From: Acidobacterium sp.
GTDB lineage: Bacteria > Acidobacteriota > Vicinamibacteria > Vicinamibacterales > UBA2999
Direction: 5' to 3'
Length of the DNA stretch: 64,000 bases
NCBI GenBank assembly: GCA_002737365.1
Contig: NSIL01000014.1
Coordinates: forward strand, 1-64,000
This document shows, piece by piece, positions 44,692-53,477 of this stretch. Every line of letters begins with the position of its first letter. Position 1 is the stretch's first letter. The position numbers were made by a program, and so were the translations under genes. The notes under the pieces are model-generated. The model had not been told where the DNA came from and searched no databases. It was given only the letters and a program-made list of their open reading frames with translations.

Positions 44692-45343
44692 CGTGAGGCG
44701 AGTGCGCCTGGGCCTGATCGCGGCTGCCATAATCGGGGTGGCGGCGTCGGCATCGGCCCAGGCGGCTAGTGCCTGCCGCGTGATCTGCGAGATCGAGTTG
44801 AAGGTGGAACCGACGTTCACCATCGACAACCTGGCGCGACGGCATCGAGTGGTCACGCCCGATGGCGTCACCGAACGGGTCGAACGCGAGCACGTGTTCG
44901 AAATGGTCTTCGCGGTGGATCTGTCGACGCGACTGTCATGGTTGGAGTTCACCGCCGAGGCCATCACGGCGCCGTTCGCCGACGACCACGAGGTGGGGTT
45001 GGAGCTGGAGATGAACCTCCACTGGCTCCCGGAATCGCGGACCGCCGGGTGGGTCAGCTCTCACTTCGACATCGTCGACAAGTTCAGCGGTGCCGAGCGC
45101 CCTGGCCCGACCCGCGCGTACATCCACAAACTGGATCTCGAACTCGACACCGCGTTCCATCCGTTCAACCGGCTGCCCGAAGGGCGATGGTTGAGGGGCG
45201 TCGAATTCGAGACCTCGCTCGACTATCTCGTGACGGGCCTGCCCAAGCGTGGCGATGTGTTCGCCGATGGCACGCGTTTTCTGGACCGTGCCAGTCCGTG
45301 GTCGCTGTCGTTCGTGCTGGTCATCCCGGTCGCGCCGTTTTAG
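44678..45343 (+). CDS. Secreted protein, possibly outer membrane
   Basis: The 221-residue product begins with a signal peptide (LIAAAIIGVAASASAQA) and has alternating polar/apolar beta strands (HEVGLELEMNLHWLP, YIHKLDLELDTAFHPFNR) ending in SFVLVIPVAPF, with a C-terminal Phe typical of barrel proteins. I do not recognise the family. GTG 44678 overlaps the cytochrome gene by 14 bases, and a GTG at 44693 is an alternative start. Location suggests a link to the multiheme cytochrome, perhaps as a barrel partner. The stop overlaps the convergent peptidase gene by four bases. Confidence 0.7.
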   Translation: MVTDSVRRVRLGLIAAAIIGVAASASAQAASACRVICEIELKVEPTFTIDNLARRHRVVTPDGVTERVEREHVFEMVFAVDLSTRLSWLEFTAEAITAPFADDHEVGLELEMNLHWLPESRTAGWVSSHFDIVDKFSGAERPGPTRAYIHKLDLELDTAFHPFNRLPEGRWLRGVEFETSLDYLVTGLPKRGDVFADGTRFLDRASPWSLSFVLVIPVAPF

Positions 45344-47046
45344 CGCGGCGCCGGGCTACCGAACAATTGGCCGAAGAAGTCGCCCGGGTTCCACGCCGGT
45401 CGCGTCGTCTCCTGCGCCACCAGCCAACCGGTCAGAAAATTGAGGCGCGCGTGCTGCGCGCCCGCCTCGAAATCAAACGGCTGCGACATGTCGTCATTCG
45501 GCTTGTGGTAAACGTCGCGGCGATACGCCGCGTTAATCTGCCCGCCATCCCGCGCTGGGTCGCCGGTCTTGAAGCCGCTCTTGATGAAGAGCGACGGAAT
45601 GCCCTGGCGCACGAAACTGAAGTGGTCGCTGCGGATGAACAGCACCTGCTCGGGAATGGGATCCTCTCCGATCGCGATGCCCAGGTGCTGTGCCGCCTTG
45701 GTGACGGGCGCCATCAGCGACGAGTGCTGCGCGCCGTAGGGGACGATGTCGAGCAGCGGGTGGAAGAGGAAGGGCATGTCGAGCGTCATGTCGGCGACGA
45801 GCGATTCCTTCGGCACGGTCGGATGGCGCACGAAGTAATCGGAACCCAGCAGGCCGCGCTCCTCGGCCGTCACGAACAGGAACAGCGCCGAGCGCCGGCT
45901 CTTGGTCGGCAGCGCCGTGGCGGCATGCGCGATCTCCAGCACGATCGCCACACCGGAGGCGTTGTCGTGCGCGCCGTTGTAGATCTCGTCGCCGTTCATG
46001 GCTACGCCACGCCCGAAGTGATCGACATGAGCGATGTAGACAACGTGCTCGGCCTGCAGTTGCGGATCGCTACCCTTGACGCGTCCCACGAGGTTCGCGC
46101 TGTCGATGTCTTTGCGAGTGCTGCTGGTGGTGACCGAGATGCGCGTCGGCAGGTCGAACGCCTGTGGCTTGCTCGCGGCGGCGGCGGCGAAGATCTCTTT
46201 AAGAGGCGTCGGCGTCCCGGCAAAGAGGGCCGCCGCACCGGTGTGGTTCAGCGACGCCGATCCGCGCAGCGCCACGTCGCCGCGGCTGGGCTGTCCCTGC
46301 GCATCGACCCAGGCGAAGCTGCCTTGCTTGCTGGTGGCGACGCTGACGTCCCAACGGAAGCGCGGATCGTCTGCCGATGTGAAGCTGATGGTGCCTATGG
46401 CGCCGCGCTTCACGGCCTCGGCTTCTTTGGCCGGCCCCGACGAATAGTAGGCGCGTTCGTTGCTCGGCAAGCTGGCCGGCGCGCCGCTCAAATACACTAC
46501 CACTTTGCCCGCGAGGTTCGGGGCGGCCGCGTAGTCGTCGTAGCCGAGCCCTGGCGCGCTGACGCCGTAGCCGACAAACGCGACCGGCGCCTCGTCTATC
46601 GCGACCTTCTCGCGCAGGTGATCGGGGGCAAGCAGGTAGTCCACGCCGTAAGCGAGGGTCTTCGTACCGGCCTTCGACGTCACCTTCAGGGAACTGGCGT
46701 TCTCGACGACCGCCGCGTTACGAAGCGGCACGCGCTGGCGGAAGCCGCCGTTCTCACCTGCAGGCTCTACACCGTAAGACTTAAGCGTCGTCTCGACGTA
46801 GTCCAGCGCCTGGTCGTAACCGGCGCTCCCCAGCCCGCGGCCTTCGAGCTTGTCGTCGGCCAGCTTGCTCATGTGCTGGCGAATGAGGTCAGGCTTGATC
46901 GCATCAAGCGCGGTGCGGACACCCGGGTCATCGAGGTTGGTGGCGGCCACCGCTGCTGGCAGCGCCGAACTCGAACCCTGGCAGCCGCTGACCAGCGCCA
47001 GCACGACGAGGCCAAGAATGAATCGCAAGCTGAAACGTACGGACAT
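45340..47046 (-). CDS. M28 family metallopeptidase lipoprotein with PA domain
   Basis: The 568-residue product has a lipoprotein signal (LALVSGCQGS; lipidated Cys at 22). An inserted PA-like domain (about 140-300) precedes the M28 aminopeptidase core: VVYIAHVDHFG (zinc His), NGAHDNASGVAIVLEIAH (bridging Asp), FLFVTAEERGLLGSDYF (Glu base), a late Asp (VADMTLDMP) and HKPNDDMSQPF near the end. It trims N-terminal residues of peptides outside the cytoplasm. It is divergent from the selenoprotein gene by 98 bases. Confidence 0.93.
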   Translation of the reverse strand: MSVRFSLRFILGLVVLALVSGCQGSSSALPAAVAATNLDDPGVRTALDAIKPDLIRQHMSKLADDKLEGRGLGSAGYDQALDYVETTLKSYGVEPAGENGGFRQRVPLRNAAVVENASSLKVTSKAGTKTLAYGVDYLLAPDHLREKVAIDEAPVAFVGYGVSAPGLGYDDYAAAPNLAGKVVVYLSGAPASLPSNERAYYSSGPAKEAEAVKRGAIGTISFTSADDPRFRWDVSVATSKQGSFAWVDAQGQPSRGDVALRGSASLNHTGAAALFAGTPTPLKEIFAAAAASKPQAFDLPTRISVTTSSTRKDIDSANLVGRVKGSDPQLQAEHVVYIAHVDHFGRGVAMNGDEIYNGAHDNASGVAIVLEIAHAATALPTKSRRSALFLFVTAEERGLLGSDYFVRHPTVPKESLVADMTLDMPFLFHPLLDIVPYGAQHSSLMAPVTKAAQHLGIAIGEDPIPEQVLFIRSDHFSFVRQGIPSLFIKSGFKTGDPARDGGQINAAYRRDVYHKPNDDMSQPFDFEAGAQHARLNFLTGWLVAQETTRPAWNPGDFFGQLFGSPAPR

Positions 47047-47144
47047 CCGGTCAGCTTGGTCTGAACGAGGACGGCGGTCAACCCCATTTCGAGGTCTCCA
47101 ATCGCGCCTTGTAACCTGCCGTCGGCGGCGGCATCATAGCCGCC

Positions 47145-48185
47145 ATGCGAAGACGGAGCCTCGGCATTCTTGCGGCGCTTGCCTTGTCGGTGGTTTACAT
47201 GGCCGGTCAAGCACCGGCAACGCCTGACACCTCGAAGATCGGCCCACAGGTCGGCGCGACCGTGCCGGCGTTCGAGGGGACCGATCAGTTCGGCAAGCCC
47301 CACACCCTGGCCTCGGCCTATGGGCCGAAGGGCGCGATGCTGGTCTTCTTCCGCTCCGCCGATTGGTGACCGTACTGCAAAACGCAGCTCGTGGAGCTGC
47401 AAAGCCGCTACGCCGACATCACCAGGCAGGGCTTGGGCCTGATTGCCGTCAGCTACGACGCGCCCGAGACGTTGAAGAAGTTTGCGGGCTCGCGCGGGAT
47501 CATGTTTCCGCTGATCTCCGATCCGGGGTCGGCCATCATCAAGCGGTATGGGCTGCTGAACGACACGGCTGATCCCAAATCGAGAACCTACGGCATTCCC
47601 CACCCCGGCACGTTGATCGTCGATCGCAAGGGCGTGGTGCAGTCCCGCTTCTTCGAGGATGCCTACCAGGAGCGCTACACGGCCGCGACGATTCTCAGCT
47701 CGCTCGGCGCTGGTGGCGCCGGCCGCATGTCGGCCACGACGACGCACTTGTCCATGACGGCGTCGATCAGCGACACCGACGCGGCTCCGGGTGAACGGCT
47801 CGCGATTGTGGTCGACGTGACGCCCCAGCCGGGGATGCATCTCTACGCGCCTGGCAAGCACACCTACCAGGCCGTCCAGCTCACGCTCGACCCGCAGCCG
47901 TGGCTGCGGCCGCAGGCGACGGTCTATCCCGCGTCGGAGATCTACCACTTCAAGCCGCTCGACGAGCGCGTCGAAGTGTTCATGAAGCCTTTCCGCCTGC
48001 GCCGGGATGTCACGTTGCTGGCGACGCCAGAGGGGCAGAAGCTGCTCGGGGCGATGACGACGGCGACGATCAGCGGGACGCTGGAGTATCAGGCTTGCGA
48101 CGACAAGGTCTGCTACCACCCGGCGCGCATCCCGGTCAGTTTCGTGGTGTCACTGAAGGGACTCGATCGCCGGCCGCCTGGTTAG
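47145..48185 (+). CDS. Probable selenoprotein: redoxin domain (UxxC) plus DsbD-alpha-like domain
   Basis: Two frames in the same phase are split only by TGA at 47367-47369. The first 74 residues are a signal peptide (1-21) and the start of an AhpC/TSA-redoxin fold (IGPQVGATVPAFEGTDQFGK, LVFFRSADW). Then come UGA and PYCKTQLVELQ, so UGA takes the first Cys position of the family's WCPYC motif, giving U75-P-Y-C78. The rest of the redoxin domain (to about 190) is intact. A C-terminal domain (about 200-346) resembles DsbD-alpha, with CDDKVCYHPARIPVSF. A SECIS-like hairpin follows 15 bases after the UGA. The 346-residue product is probably a periplasmic thiol/selenol oxidoreductase. The alternative is a nonsense mutation. 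Confidence 0.82.
47384..47400 (+). promoter_or_regulatory. SECIS-like hairpin for UGA recoding
   Basis: GCAGCTC-GTG-GAGCTGC is a perfect 7-bp stem with a three-base loop starting with G. The loop lies 21 bases after the UGA. Bacterial SECIS elements need a short stem with G in the first loop positions about 16-37 bases downstream, so geometry fits. Confidence 0.75.
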
Positions 48186-48351
48186 CGCGAATAGGGCCGC
48201 CCCGTGTCAGCCGGGGAGTCCGAACAGTCGGGGTGGCGTGTTGAGCGCTGGGGTTTCGGACCTTCGAGGCCCGCCCCTCCGCTCGCATTCGGCGATCAGC
48301 TTGCGTCCAGGACGGAAGGCCGACAAACCAGCGAGCTAGCAGGGAGACGAG

Positions 48352-49356
48352 ATGTATTCAGATCGCCGCACGTTCCTGAAGTCCACGGCCGCTGGTGTGG
48401 TCTCGGCCACTGCCGCGACGCTCGCGGCGTCGGCGCCCTTGGAGGCGCGAACCGGCGCCTTCGAGATGCCGCGCGACATGACGCTGCTGAACATGCGCAC
48501 CGCGGCCGGGCCCCGGCTCGGCGTGAAGCTGCCCAAGGGCATCCTCGATGTGGCGGCGGCCGCCGCCAGGTTCAAGCTGCCGGCGCCGGTCGACACCGAC
48601 GACCTGCTGCAGAACGGCAAGGGCGGCATGCTGGCCACTCTCGTGGCTGCGGCGGCCGCGGGTCCGGCCGCGCTCTTTCTCCAGGAGAGTGCCGTGCAGC
48701 ATGCGCCGCTCGTCACGCGTCCCGAGAAGATCATCATGATGGGGTTCAACTATCGGCGGCATGCCGCCGAAACCAACACGCCCATCCCCGCCAATCCGGT
48801 CCTCTTCAACAAGTTCAACAACACCCTCAACCACCACGGCGGCACGATTGCGCTGCCCACCGCGACGGCGAAGCAGTTCGACCACGAGATCGAGCTGGTG
48901 GTCGTCTTCGGACGCGAGTGCCGCAACGTGTCGGAAGCCGACGCACTCAACTACGTTGCCGGCTACTGCACCGGCAACGACTTTTCCGCGCGGGACATGC
49001 AGTACCTCACGTCGCAGTTCATGATCGGCAAGACGTTCGACGGGTTTGCACCGCTTGGCCCGCACCTGGTCACCAGTGACCTCGTGGGCGATCCCAACAA
49101 CCTGAGGCTCGAATGCCGGATCAACGGCGAGCAGCGGCAGGACTGGAACACCAACGACATGATTTTCAACTGCCGGCAGATCATCAGCTTTGCGTCGCGG
49201 ATGATGACCATCAAGCCGGGCGACATCCTGTTCACCGGCACGCCGCACGGCGTGATCTTTGGCAAGCCCAAGGCCGAACAGGTGTGGCTGAAGCCGGGCG
49301 ACCGCGTGGCCTGCAGCGTGGAGAGGCTCGGCGAGCTCGCGTTCAGTCTCACCTGA
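48352..49356 (+). CDS. Fumarylacetoacetate hydrolase family protein
   Basis: The 334-residue enzyme has a Tat-like signal (DRRTFLKSTAAGVVSATAAT) and an FAH C-terminal catalytic domain (about 120-334). The metal ligands are the Glu pair in FDHEIELVVVFGRECRN and the Asp in GYCTGNDFSARDMQYLTSQ. It also has FTGTPHGVIFG and GDRVACSVERLGEL. Family members hydrolyse or decarboxylate diketo acids or act as isomerases. Export of such an enzyme is unusual but seen in acidobacteria. SD AGGGAGACGAG precedes the ATG. The 166 bases before it hold no gene. Confidence 0.9.
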   Translation: MYSDRRTFLKSTAAGVVSATAATLAASAPLEARTGAFEMPRDMTLLNMRTAAGPRLGVKLPKGILDVAAAAARFKLPAPVDTDDLLQNGKGGMLATLVAAAAAGPAALFLQESAVQHAPLVTRPEKIIMMGFNYRRHAAETNTPIPANPVLFNKFNNTLNHHGGTIALPTATAKQFDHEIELVVVFGRECRNVSEADALNYVAGYCTGNDFSARDMQYLTSQFMIGKTFDGFAPLGPHLVTSDLVGDPNNLRLECRINGEQRQDWNTNDMIFNCRQIISFASRMMTIKPGDILFTGTPHGVIFGKPKAEQVWLKPGDRVACSVERLGELAFSLT

Positions 49357-49431
49357 CGCCGCGCGGCCATCGAGCCCGTGGGATTCGATGCCGGCAGGCC
49401 GAGCCGATCCCTCCCTCTCGTGGAATTCTTG

Positions 49432-49680
49432 GTGGACACGAAAGCCGAGCTCTTCGAGCTGATGGTGCGGTCGGACCTCCACGTACTGGGTGCGTTGCTT
49501 GAGGAAGACCGCGCTGCGCTCTGTGGGCCGCAGTATGCGCATCAGCCCGCCGCGCCTCGCGCGCGGGGACGGTCCCGAGCGAAGTGGTGCTCGGCGGACA
49601 GAAGGTGGCCGTCTCCCGGCCACGGGTCCGCGCCGAGAGCCACGACGTCCCGCTGCTGCCCAGCGCGACGTCGGATACGC
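49432..49680 (+). pseudogene. IS256-family (mutator-type) transposase N-terminal remnant
   Basis: The first frame reads VDTKAELFELMVRSDLHVL, then ALLEEDRAALCGPQYAHQPA. After a frameshift at about 49570 it continues PSEVVLGGQKVAVSRPRVRA and ESHDVPLLPS. This is the conserved N-terminal region of IS256-type transposases (normally about 400 residues). The DDE catalytic domain and terminal repeats are absent. It is a truncated, frameshifted relic. The flanks 49357-49431 and 49681-49780 show nothing else. Confidence 0.8.
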
Positions 49681-49780
49681 GGTTTGGCAGGCCGGTCAAA
49701 GCCGGCTGCCCCGCAAGCGGGCGAGGCCCGGAGCTGGCGCCAGAGCACCGACTCCGGGCGAGGCCAGACGACGCAGCTTT

Positions 49781-52774
49781 CTAGAACGCGATCCGCGAGC
49801 CGAACTGCACCGACCGCGGGAAGCCGCTGCCGCCGCGAAGGTTCGTCAGCGTCAGGAATGTGTTGGGCAGGCGCTCGTCCGAGTTGGCCGCGAGGGGGTT
49901 GTCCCAGTTCGTGCGGTTGGTCAGATTGAACACGTCGACGAAGAGTTCGACGGTGCGGTCCTGAATCTTCCGCCGCCAGCCGGCCCGGACGTCGACCTGG
50001 AAGTAGTCGGGACCGTAAGCACCGAAGCGCCCACCCTTGTTCTCGACGTCTTTCAGCGCGTTCAGACTTGTGCCGCTGTAGGTGCCGGCCGGTGACGGAT
50101 CGTCGAGCTGGCCGTTGCGGTTGACGTCGATGTTGCTGTTGTAGATCGTGAACGGCGATCCGCTCATGTAGCGCGCCGTCGTGGCCAAGGTCATGCCCCC
50201 GGTCTTCGGCACCTCGACGCGGCCGGCCACCGACAGGACGTGGCGCCGGTCGATGGGGGTCGGTCCGAAGCGCTGGTCGAGATTCATCTCGGTGAGCACC
50301 TGGTCGGTATTCTTGTCGGCTTGGTCCGTGGCCGTGCCTCGCGACTTGGACAGCGCATACGACACACGCCCCGACCACTTGTTGGCGTAGCGCTTCTCGA
50401 GCTGCAGGTTGAGCGCGTCGTAGTTCGAGCTGCCGCCGTTCTCGAACACCCATACCTGCTGGCGGTAGTTGACCGCGTCAGTGCCAAAAATGCCGAAGGC
50501 GTCGAGGCGCTGGATGGCGCCGGTTCGCGTCGTGTTGGCGCGCAGCATCGGCAGCAGGTTCCGCCCCAGGAACATATCGCGGTTCATGATGCGCACGTAG
50601 TCGGCGTGGAACGCCAGCGTCGGCGCCAGCTCGCGGACGAAGCCAGCGGTCACCTGGTGGGCGTACGGCTGCCGGCGGTCTGGCGAATCGTAGATGACAA
50701 CGCCCGTGTTCCGTGGGCTCGTCCCCGGCGGGAACAGCTGGTTCAAGAGAGTGCGATTCACGACGGGACCGTTGACGAGGAGCGGATCGGTCGGGAGCTG
50801 GCCGCGGCTCGGGCCTGGATCCACGCTGTCATTCGGGAAGTTGGCGACGATCGACGAGGTGAACTTCGGGAACTCGATCGTGTCGTCGAGGGCGCCGAGA
50901 ATCGTGCGGTTGTAGAAAATCCCGTAGCCGGCGCGCACGAGCGACTTGCCGCTCGCGCCCAGCTGCCGCGTGAGGCCGATGCGGGGCGAGAAGTTGTTCT
51001 TGTCGACGTTGGTCGTCTGACCTGATTGGAAGAGTGGATTGTCGGCCGTCTCAAGCGTCGGGAAGATCTCAAGGTCGTAGCGGAGGCCGAGGCTCAGCGT
51101 CGTGTGCGGGCCCATCTGCCACTTGTCCTGAACAAAGCCCTCGTAAACGTGATTGGTCATGGTCGCGTCGTAGGCATTCGGGATGCGGATCTGGAGCCGT
51201 TCTGGGTAGGTGCGAGGGTCGGCTGGATTGAACCGCAAGTCGGTGTTGAAGTTGAACGTGCCGTTCTGGTTGATCTGCGATACGCGGCGCAGCTTGGTGT
51301 AGGTGTAGCGCCCGCCCACCTTGATGTTGTGGTCGCCCTTCTTGCCGGGCACGAACCACGAAAAGCTGTCCTCGACCTGGTAGTTGGTATCCCACGGGCC
51401 TTGCGACTCCGTGCTGCCACCCTCGCGCTGCTCGAGGTAGTTGAGCTGCGGAGCGCACAGCGCCATGTTGCTGGCTGCTTCGCCGCCGAACTTGAAGCCT
51501 TCGTTGCCGCCCTCAGGCCCCTGGCCGCGCGTACACAGGTTGCCGTGCCACCAGTGCTCCCACGTCTTGGCGATGCGGAACGTGTTGACCATGGTGCCCC
51601 CGAGCACGCTCGTGAACGTGCCCACGGCCGTCTGGTCCAGATCGGTCTCGTCCTGCCACACATCGCGTTCCGACGCTCGATCGGGGACAACCGGAAACTG
51701 CGGCGCGGTCTCGCGGAGCCACCGCACGGCCCAGGTGTGGTTGGCCGTGACCTGGTGATCGAACCGGATCAGCGTGTTCCAGTCGTTCCGGTCCTCGACC
51801 TGCGAGAAGTCGCGTTCTGGTCGCGACAAAAACGCCCGCGTGCGGCTGGGCTTGTCGACCTGACGTTCGAGGCTGACGAAGAAGTGCGCCTTGTTCTTGA
51901 TGATCGGCCCGCCGAGCACGAAGCCATACTCGCGTTTCTCGACCTGCGCCTTCGGCAGGTTGCGCTGACGCGCGATGACGTCCTTCGAGGTGAGCGAGTT
52001 GCTCACGGCATAGCCGAACAACACGCCCGAGAACTTGTTGCTGCCGGTCTTGGTGACGGCGTTCACGATGGCGCCACCGGCACGTCCGTATTCGGCGTCG
52101 TACATCGAGGTGATGACCTCGAATTCCTGAATAGCCTCGAGCGGCGTGCGCACCTGCGCTCCGGAACTCGTGCCGAGCGCGTTGTCGCCGTTGTAGCCGC
52201 CGTCGACCGACACGTTGTTGTTCTGGCTCGACTGGCCGTTCGAGACGATCGTGTCGTTGCCCATCTGCGTGGAGGGCGAGAACTGGACGCCCGGCAACAG
52301 CGCCACCGTGGCGAAGTAGTTGCGGTTCATGGCCGGCAGTTCGGCTAGTTCTCCGGCGCTGACGTTGCCGCCGACGTCGGTAGCCGTGAGGTCGATGATC
52401 GGCGAGTTACCGGTGACCGTCACCGACTCTTCAAGGGCGCCGATGGCCATCGTGAGGTTGACCGTGATGGTCGTGCCCACGGCCAGCACGAGTGCGCGCC
52501 GTTCGTACGTCCGAAACCCCTCGAGCTTGGCAGCGATGCGGTAGCGCCCGGGGGCCATCTGCGCGAGGTGGTAGACGCCCTCACCGCTGGTCGTTGCCTC
52601 GCGGAACTGACCGCTGTCTTCGTTGGTCACGACGATGGCCACACCCGGGAGCGCAGCGCCTTGTTCGTCCAATGCCCGGCCCGAGAACTCCGCGGTACCC
52701 TGCTGAGCAAGCGCCGGCCAGCCGCCCAGCAACACCATTGCCACCGCCCACACGCCGATGCGAATCATGAACAT
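49781..52774 (-). CDS. TonB-dependent receptor with carboxypeptidase regulatory domain
   Basis: The 997-residue outer-membrane receptor has a signal peptide (1-23, GGWPALAQQ) and a carboxypeptidase-like regulatory domain (about 28-110, GRALDEQGAALPGVAIVVTN). The plug follows (ESVTVTGNSPIIDLTATDVG, NVSVDGGYNGDNALGTSSG, EFEVITSMYDAEYGRAGGAI), then a long barrel ending VQFGSRIAF with terminal Phe. It is of the same Oar-like class as the receptor at 18180-21140 but clearly a different gene. The ATG has GGAGGA 6 bases upstream. Ligand unknown. The transposase relic sits just beyond its 3' end. Confidence 0.94.
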   Translation of the reverse strand: MFMIRIGVWAVAMVLLGGWPALAQQGTAEFSGRALDEQGAALPGVAIVVTNEDSGQFREATTSGEGVYHLAQMAPGRYRIAAKLEGFRTYERRALVLAVGTTITVNLTMAIGALEESVTVTGNSPIIDLTATDVGGNVSAGELAELPAMNRNYFATVALLPGVQFSPSTQMGNDTIVSNGQSSQNNNVSVDGGYNGDNALGTSSGAQVRTPLEAIQEFEVITSMYDAEYGRAGGAIVNAVTKTGSNKFSGVLFGYAVSNSLTSKDVIARQRNLPKAQVEKREYGFVLGGPIIKNKAHFFVSLERQVDKPSRTRAFLSRPERDFSQVEDRNDWNTLIRFDHQVTANHTWAVRWLRETAPQFPVVPDRASERDVWQDETDLDQTAVGTFTSVLGGTMVNTFRIAKTWEHWWHGNLCTRGQGPEGGNEGFKFGGEAASNMALCAPQLNYLEQREGGSTESQGPWDTNYQVEDSFSWFVPGKKGDHNIKVGGRYTYTKLRRVSQINQNGTFNFNTDLRFNPADPRTYPERLQIRIPNAYDATMTNHVYEGFVQDKWQMGPHTTLSLGLRYDLEIFPTLETADNPLFQSGQTTNVDKNNFSPRIGLTRQLGASGKSLVRAGYGIFYNRTILGALDDTIEFPKFTSSIVANFPNDSVDPGPSRGQLPTDPLLVNGPVVNRTLLNQLFPPGTSPRNTGVVIYDSPDRRQPYAHQVTAGFVRELAPTLAFHADYVRIMNRDMFLGRNLLPMLRANTTRTGAIQRLDAFGIFGTDAVNYRQQVWVFENGGSSNYDALNLQLEKRYANKWSGRVSYALSKSRGTATDQADKNTDQVLTEMNLDQRFGPTPIDRRHVLSVAGRVEVPKTGGMTLATTARYMSGSPFTIYNSNIDVNRNGQLDDPSPAGTYSGTSLNALKDVENKGGRFGAYGPDYFQVDVRAGWRRKIQDRTVELFVDVFNLTNRTNWDNPLAANSDERLPNTFLTLTNLRGGSGFPRSVQFGSRIAF

Positions 52775-53039
52775 AGACCATCCTCCGTGATGTTCAAAAA
52801 CCTCAGTTGAGCCGAAGCGGATACGGCGACGAGACGCATTGAAACCTCCCCGACACCATGGTGGAACCCGCGCTGCCGAACGGACGAACGATTAGATAGA
52901 CGACATTAAGCGCTCATTGCTTCCATTCGTCAACTGGGCTTGATCCGATCTGGTGGCAAGTTGGCGACAACGCTGACATTGTTTTTCGTTCCTCGTTTCC
53001 AGGAAAAGGCACTGGCTGTGAGGCGAAGCCTAGCCGTTC

Positions 53040-53359
53040 TGGGAATGCCACCGAACGCGAACTCGTGGAGATTCGCCTTGCCGACGACGATCGCGCCGGC
53101 GGTGTCGATGTTGTCCTTGAGCGCAATCGGAATCCCGTGCAGGGGGCCGCGCAGTTTGCCGGCGCGCTGCTCCTCGTCGAGCGTGCGCGCCTGGGCCAGG
53201 GCAGCCTCGCGCATCACGGTGATGAACGCGTTCACCTTCGGGTTGTAGACGTCGATGCGCCCGAGGCAGGCGTTGACGAGCTCCACCGCCTAGCGCGGTG
53301 CCCGCCGCCACTCCGCCGACCAGAGACATCGTGAACTCGCGACGGGATACAGGCGTCAT
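53040..53359 (-). pseudogene. Decayed Tat-exported amidase
   Basis: ATG 53359 opens a twin-arginine signal (MTPVSRREFTMSLVGG). After a frameshift near 53290 the amidase-signature N-terminus follows (AVELVNACLGRIDVYNPKVN, LRGPLHGIPIALKDNIDTAG with the catalytic Lys). About 30 residues are then deleted, and the frame rejoins at VVGKANLHEFAFGG, after which homology ends. The Ser-cisSer-Lys triad is incomplete. This is a non-functional remnant. The leader of the TonB receptor gene (52775-53039) holds no other gene. Confidence 0.8.
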
Positions 53360-53477
53360 ACGCCGCAACGATACACCGTGCGGGTGCGACCTGAACCCTC
53401 AATCCAGCGAGGGTCATCGCTGGGTCTGAGAACGGGTCTTCTGTTGACTCGGGAGGCCGCGAATATCGCTTATTGTC

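Noticed and set aside
44938-47064. A 708-codon plus-strand frame antisense to the M28 peptidase
   Set aside because: Its composition is Arg/Ala/Val-rich with no motifs, while the opposite strand encodes a complete peptidase.
47145-47369. Selenoprotein gene considered as a simple truncated pseudogene
   Set aside because: The frame is otherwise intact on both sides, the UGA replaces exactly the redox Cys, and a SECIS-like hairpin follows. A miscalled base is still possible.
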